In this document: positions 5,116-8,267 of the stretch, piece after piece
Layout: each line of letters opens with the position of its first letter
Numbering within the stretch: position 1 is the stretch's first letter
From: Candidatus Thermokryptus sp.
GTDB lineage: Bacteria; Bacteroidota; Ignavibacteria; Kryptoniales; Kryptoniaceae
Length of the DNA stretch: 8,267 nt
Direction of reading: 5' to 3'
Assembly: GCA_028276305.1 (NCBI GenBank)
Contig: JAPYWO010000038.1
Span: 1-8,267, forward strand
The notes under the pieces: generated by a model
Database searches by the model: none
What the model saw: only the letters and a program-made list of their open reading frames with translations
What the model was told of the DNA's origin: nothing
Position numbers and translations under genes: made by a program

Positions 5116-8100
5116 TTTCGTCTCAATTATGATTGCTGGAATTTCAAGTTCTTTGACCTTACGATTAAATTCTGGGATATCTTTATCATACACTTCTTTA
5201 AATTTCCTCAACTGCTCATCAAGTCGCTTTGAAAGGTCATCAAAAACTTCATACATCTGCTTTGTTGGTTTTGAATCAGCACTTGCAACAGCGCTCGCAA
5301 GAGATGCAAGTTTTCCGTTCAACTTTACAGGATGATTAAGCAAATCTTGAGAACTTCTCGCTTTATTTTGTGTTATCTCTCCCTCAATAGCTGTCAATTT
5401 ATCTTTCAACTGCTTAATAAGTTTATCAATTTCACCTTCCTTTGAAGTTCCCTTCAATTTTTGCGCAAGCTCATCAAGTTGTTTGACGATGCTCCTAATT
5501 TTATTCACAGTTCCGTTTGCTTCGCTGAGCTTGTCCCTTATCTTTATTAGCAACTCAAATTGTTCTTTAAATTCTTCATCTGTAGTTGAAATTCTCGGGT
5601 CCTTTTTGATCTCAAACCACTGGACAAATGACTTCGCCCCAACTGTAAGTTTAACCTGATATTTCCCTGGCACAGCCACAGGACCTCTTGTGCTTCCACC
5701 CCAAGACCAAAACCGTATGTCTTTTAAGTTCTCAGCATCGGGATAGCGCATATCCCAAACAAATCTATTCAATCCTTGCTCTGTGTTAACTCTTGGTTGC
5801 GGTTGCTGACCGAAGAAAAATCCAAATTCCTCGGGCGCTCCTTCCCTCTCGGGTCTTTCCTTACTTGAAAATGACTTTATCAAATTCCCCTTCTCATCAA
5901 GAAATTCAATTTTAACTTCATCTTTTGGCTTCTCCTTTAGATAATAATAAACCACGACACCATTTGGCGGATTTTGACCGAGCGTAAGCCCTGGTTGTCT
6001 GAAACTCCCACCACGCATCCTGTAAGCATCCGCTGGCTTGAAAAGATAAATATCCGACTTGACTACTTCATCGCTTAGCTGATAAAGCAATTCAAGGTCA
6101 TCAAGTATCCAGAAGGAACGACCATGCGTTGCAACGACCAAATCCTTCTCGCGCGGATGAACAGCGATATCATAAATCGGTGAAACAGGCAAATTTAATT
6201 GCAGTGTCTGCCAATTTTCACCATCATCAAATGAAACATAAATTCCAAATTCAGTTCCAGCATATAAAATTCCCCTCTTGTTCGGATCTGCCCTGACAAC
6301 TCTTGTGAAATGCGTATCAGGGATTCCATTGACAATTTTCTTCCATGTTTTACCGTAATCAGTGGTCTTGAAAATGTAGGGCTTAAAATCGCCGAGTTTA
6401 TATTTCGTTGCTGCGACATATGCTGTGCCAGCGTCAAAAGGAGATGGCTCAATTATGCTGATCAAACTCCATTCGGGCAATTCCTTCGGTGTGACATTGC
6501 TCCAGGTTTTCCCATTATCAGTTGAAACATGTATTAAACCATCATCAGAGCCAGCCCATAAAACGCCCCTTTTAACTGGCGATTCTGCAAACGCATAAAT
6601 TGTGCAATAATACTCCGCAGTTGTATTATCCTTCGTTATAGGACCACCCGATGGACCAATCTTTGAGGTATCATTGCGCGTTAAATCAGGGCTTATCACT
6701 TCCCAACTCATACCTTCGTCCGTGCTTCTGAAAACATGATTCCCAGTTACATACAAAACATTTGGATCATGTGGTGAAATCACAATTGGATATGTCCATT
6801 GAAAACGATATTTGATGTCCTTTGCTCCTGAACCTATTGGTGACTCAGGCCAAACACTTATGTTTTTAACCTCTTTAGTCCTATGATTATATCTTGTCAA
6901 AAGTCCGCCATAACTTCCAGCATAAACTATGTTCGGGTCGTCAGGTCTTACAGCAATGTAACCACTCTCACCTCCCCCAACCGGATACCAATCAGTTCTA
7001 TCAATTCCCATTCCAGTTGTTCTGCTTGCAATTCCGACCGTTGTGTTATCTTGCTGAGCCCCGTAGATATAATACGGAAATTGATTATCAACCGTGACAT
7101 GGTAAAATTGAGCGGTTGGATAATCCTGCTCTGTCCATGTCTCTCCACCATTAAAAGTCACAGAAGCACCACCATCACTTGCGTGAATCATTATCTTCGG
7201 ATTTTCCGGATTTATCCACAAATCGTGATGATCGCTGTGAGGAGTTCTAATTGTGTTAAAAGTTCTACCGCCATCAATTGACTTTAAGAATTGAACATTC
7301 AAAACATAAACTACATCTGGATTCTTTGGGTCAGCGAAAACATGCATATAATAAAACGGTCTTTCCCAAAGACGTTTATCATCATTAACTTTTCTCCATG
7401 TGGCTCCACCATCTTCAGATTTGTACAGACCGCCATTTTCAGCTTCAACAAGTGCCCAGACAAGTCCTGGTTTTGCCGGGGACACAGCGATACCGATTTT
7501 ACCTTTTATTCCCCTTGGAAAGCCAGGATTATTTGAAATCTCAAACCATGTTTCTCCTCCATCTGTTGATTTCCAAAGCCCACTCCCTGGACCTCCGCTT
7601 GACAGCGTCCAGAAATTCCTATAAACTTCCCACATCGCAGCATAAATTATCCTCGGATTTGTTGGATCAATTGAAATGTCAACGGCGCCTGTCTTTTCAT
7701 CCTTATATAAAACTTTCTTCCAAGTTTTACCCCCATCCGTTGATTTATAAACTCCGCGTTCTTTTGATGGCGAAAATGGGTTTCCAAGAGCAGCGACATA
7801 GACGATGTCGGCATCCTTTGGATGAACACGAATTTTTGAAATAACCTTCGTCTCAGCAAGTCCAACATTCCTCCATGTCTTTCCTGCGTCCTCCGACTTA
7901 TAAACACCGTCACCGATTGAGATGTTATTTCTCAAACATGCTTCTCCCATCCCGACATAAATTACATTTGGGTCGGATTCAGCAACGGAAATTGCCCCAA
8001 CCGAACTTGTCTTGAAGAAACCATCAGAGATATTAACCCAAGTAAAACCCCCATCTTCAGTTTTCCAGACGCCTCCCCCAGTCGCACCGAAATAATAAGT

Positions 8101-8267
8101 CAATGGTTGTGCCGGATGCCCAGCAACAGCAATTGACCGCCCGCCCCTAAAAGGACCAATTTCACGCCATTGTAAAGCACGATATAAACTCGTATCATAT
8201 TTTAAAATCGCTTGACCCTGAACTGGTTGAGCTTTCCTCTGCGAATAAATCGGATGAACCGCAACGA
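5113..8267 (-). CDS. Large exported VPS10/BNR-type beta-propeller protein, 5'-partial
   Basis: The frame is open from the stop (TAA, 5115-5113) to the window edge, giving 1050 visible residues. An internal TTG at 8103-8101 is not the start: codons before it still encode family sequence (ALQWREIGPFRGGRS, then GATGGGVWKTEDGG). Numbering from the edge, eleven Asp-box motifs of the form S/T-x-D-x-G-x-T-W lie at about 69-76, 124-131, 175-182, 233-240, 283-290, 329-336, 370-377, 514-521, 581-588, 634-641 and 678-685, typical of sortilin/GH74-like propellers. ATHGRSFWILDD (about 712-723) is a signature of this family. An Ig/FlgD-like segment (about 830-890, with LNRFVWDMRYP) and a Lys/Glu-rich helical, probably coiled-coil tail (about 895-1035) follow. 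Relatives are usually exported and often labelled glycosyl hydrolase, but no enzymatic activity can be assigned here. Family length is about 1050-1100, so probably only the signal peptide is missing. It is the first visible gene of an operon with the downstream receptor. Confidence 0.9.
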   Translation of the reverse strand, partial: VAVHPIYSQRKAQPVQGQAILKYDTSLYRALQWREIGPFRGGRSIAVAGHPAQPLTYYFGATGGGVWKTEDGGFTWVNISDGFFKTSSVGAISVAESDPNVIYVGMGEACLRNNISIGDGVYKSEDAGKTWRNVGLAETKVISKIRVHPKDADIVYVAALGNPFSPSKERGVYKSTDGGKTWKKVLYKDEKTGAVDISIDPTNPRIIYAAMWEVYRNFWTLSSGGPGSGLWKSTDGGETWFEISNNPGFPRGIKGKIGIAVSPAKPGLVWALVEAENGGLYKSEDGGATWRKVNDDKRLWERPFYYMHVFADPKNPDVVYVLNVQFLKSIDGGRTFNTIRTPHSDHHDLWINPENPKIMIHASDGGASVTFNGGETWTEQDYPTAQFYHVTVDNQFPYYIYGAQQDNTTVGIASRTTGMGIDRTDWYPVGGGESGYIAVRPDDPNIVYAGSYGGLLTRYNHRTKEVKNISVWPESPIGSGAKDIKYRFQWTYPIVISPHDPNVLYVTGNHVFRSTDEGMSWEVISPDLTRNDTSKIGPSGGPITKDNTTAEYYCTIYAFAESPVKRGVLWAGSDDGLIHVSTDNGKTWSNVTPKELPEWSLISIIEPSPFDAGTAYVAATKYKLGDFKPYIFKTTDYGKTWKKIVNGIPDTHFTRVVRADPNKRGILYAGTEFGIYVSFDDGENWQTLQLNLPVSPIYDIAVHPREKDLVVATHGRSFWILDDLELLYQLSDEVVKSDIYLFKPADAYRMRGGSFRQPGLTLGQNPPNGVVVYYYLKEKPKDEVKIEFLDEKGNLIKSFSSKERPEREGAPEEFGFFFGQQPQPRVNTEQGLNRFVWDMRYPDAENLKDIRFWSWGGSTRGPVAVPGKYQVKLTVGAKSFVQWFEIKKDPRISTTDEEFKEQFELLIKIRDKLSEANGTVNKIRSIVKQLDELAQKLKGTSKEGEIDKLIKQLKDKLTAIEGEITQNKARSSQDLLNHPVKLNGKLASLASAVASADSKPTKQMYEVFDDLSKRLDEQLRKFKEVYDKDIPEFNRKVKELEIPAIIIETK
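6211..8061 (-). repeat. Asp-box (BNR) repeat region of the propeller protein
   Basis: Eleven copies of an Asp-box loop occur in the translated protein, for example TEDGGFTW, SEDAGKTW, STDGGKTW, STDGGETW, STDNGKTW and TTDYGKTW. At DNA level they appear as recurring plus-strand strings such as ccaccatc or cctccatc followed by t/c-t-g-a-t. Spacing is about 40-55 residues, consistent with one motif per blade, except for a 136-residue stretch (visible residues 378-513) without a clean motif, where blades have probably lost it. The seventh copy (TFNGGETW) has Asn in place of the Asp. In sialidases and sortilins this loop stabilises the blade and is not catalytic. The number suggests two stacked propellers, which is inferred from the family. 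Confidence 0.8.

Noticed and set aside
6883..7844. Several overlapping plus-strand open frames of 67-148 codons
   Set aside because: They are opposite the Asp-box propeller region and overlap one another; their low-complexity, Cys/Ser/His-rich products are what antisense of this coding sequence gives.
5113..8267. Sialidase or GH74 glycoside hydrolase function
   Set aside because: Asp-boxes are structural and shared by many non-enzymatic propellers. I could not identify the catalytic residues of either family, so only the fold is called.
1..8267. CRISPR arrays, tRNA/rRNA genes, insertion sequences
   Set aside because: No regularly spaced direct repeats outside the protein-coding Asp-boxes, no cloverleaf-like or rRNA sequence, and no transposase or terminal inverted repeats were seen.

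Overview
All five genes in this window lie on the minus strand, so the biological reading order runs from position 8267 down to 1. Two genes are cut by the window edges. The DNA is AT-rich and most starts have no convincing Shine-Dalgarno sequence. The protein families (a VPS10/BNR-type propeller protein, a TonB-dependent receptor, outer-membrane proteins) point to a Gram-negative bacterium of the Bacteroidota/Chlorobiota/Ignavibacteria/Kryptonia (FCB) group. The flagellar genes fliL and fliM argue against typical gliding, non-flagellated Bacteroidota. They fit a motile deep branch such as Ignavibacteria or Kryptonia. This placement is an inference from gene content; no marker gene is present.

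Layout in transcription order. (1) 8267-5113: a very large secreted beta-propeller protein with eleven Asp-box (BNR) motifs, an Ig/FlgD-like segment and a charged helical C-terminus. Its start lies beyond the window. (2) 5112-3058: a TonB-dependent outer-membrane receptor. Its ATG directly follows the TAA of gene 1 in the same frame, so the two form a tight operon. (3) 2935-1178: an unrecognised 585-residue exported protein, probably a periplasmic region joined to a C-terminal outer-membrane beta-barrel. A possible sigma70-type promoter lies ahead of it and a clear intrinsic terminator follows it. (4) 1034-468: fliL. (5) 452-1: the first 150 codons of fliM, which runs off the left edge.

The 143-base gap between genes 3 and 4 is the most informative non-coding stretch. 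It holds a 12-bp perfect palindrome, the intrinsic terminator of gene 3, and then a sigma54-like promoter (TGGCACG-N4-TTGAT on the minus strand) well placed to drive fliL-fliM. It therefore marks the border between a surface/outer-membrane gene block and the start of a flagellar operon.

Functionally, genes 1 and 2 look like a co-translated surface pair: an extracellular or periplasmic propeller protein plus a receptor that imports something through TonB energy. The substrate cannot be read from sequence. FliL and FliM belong to the flagellar motor (stator-associated protein and C-ring switch). I saw no RNA genes, mobile elements or CRISPR arrays.
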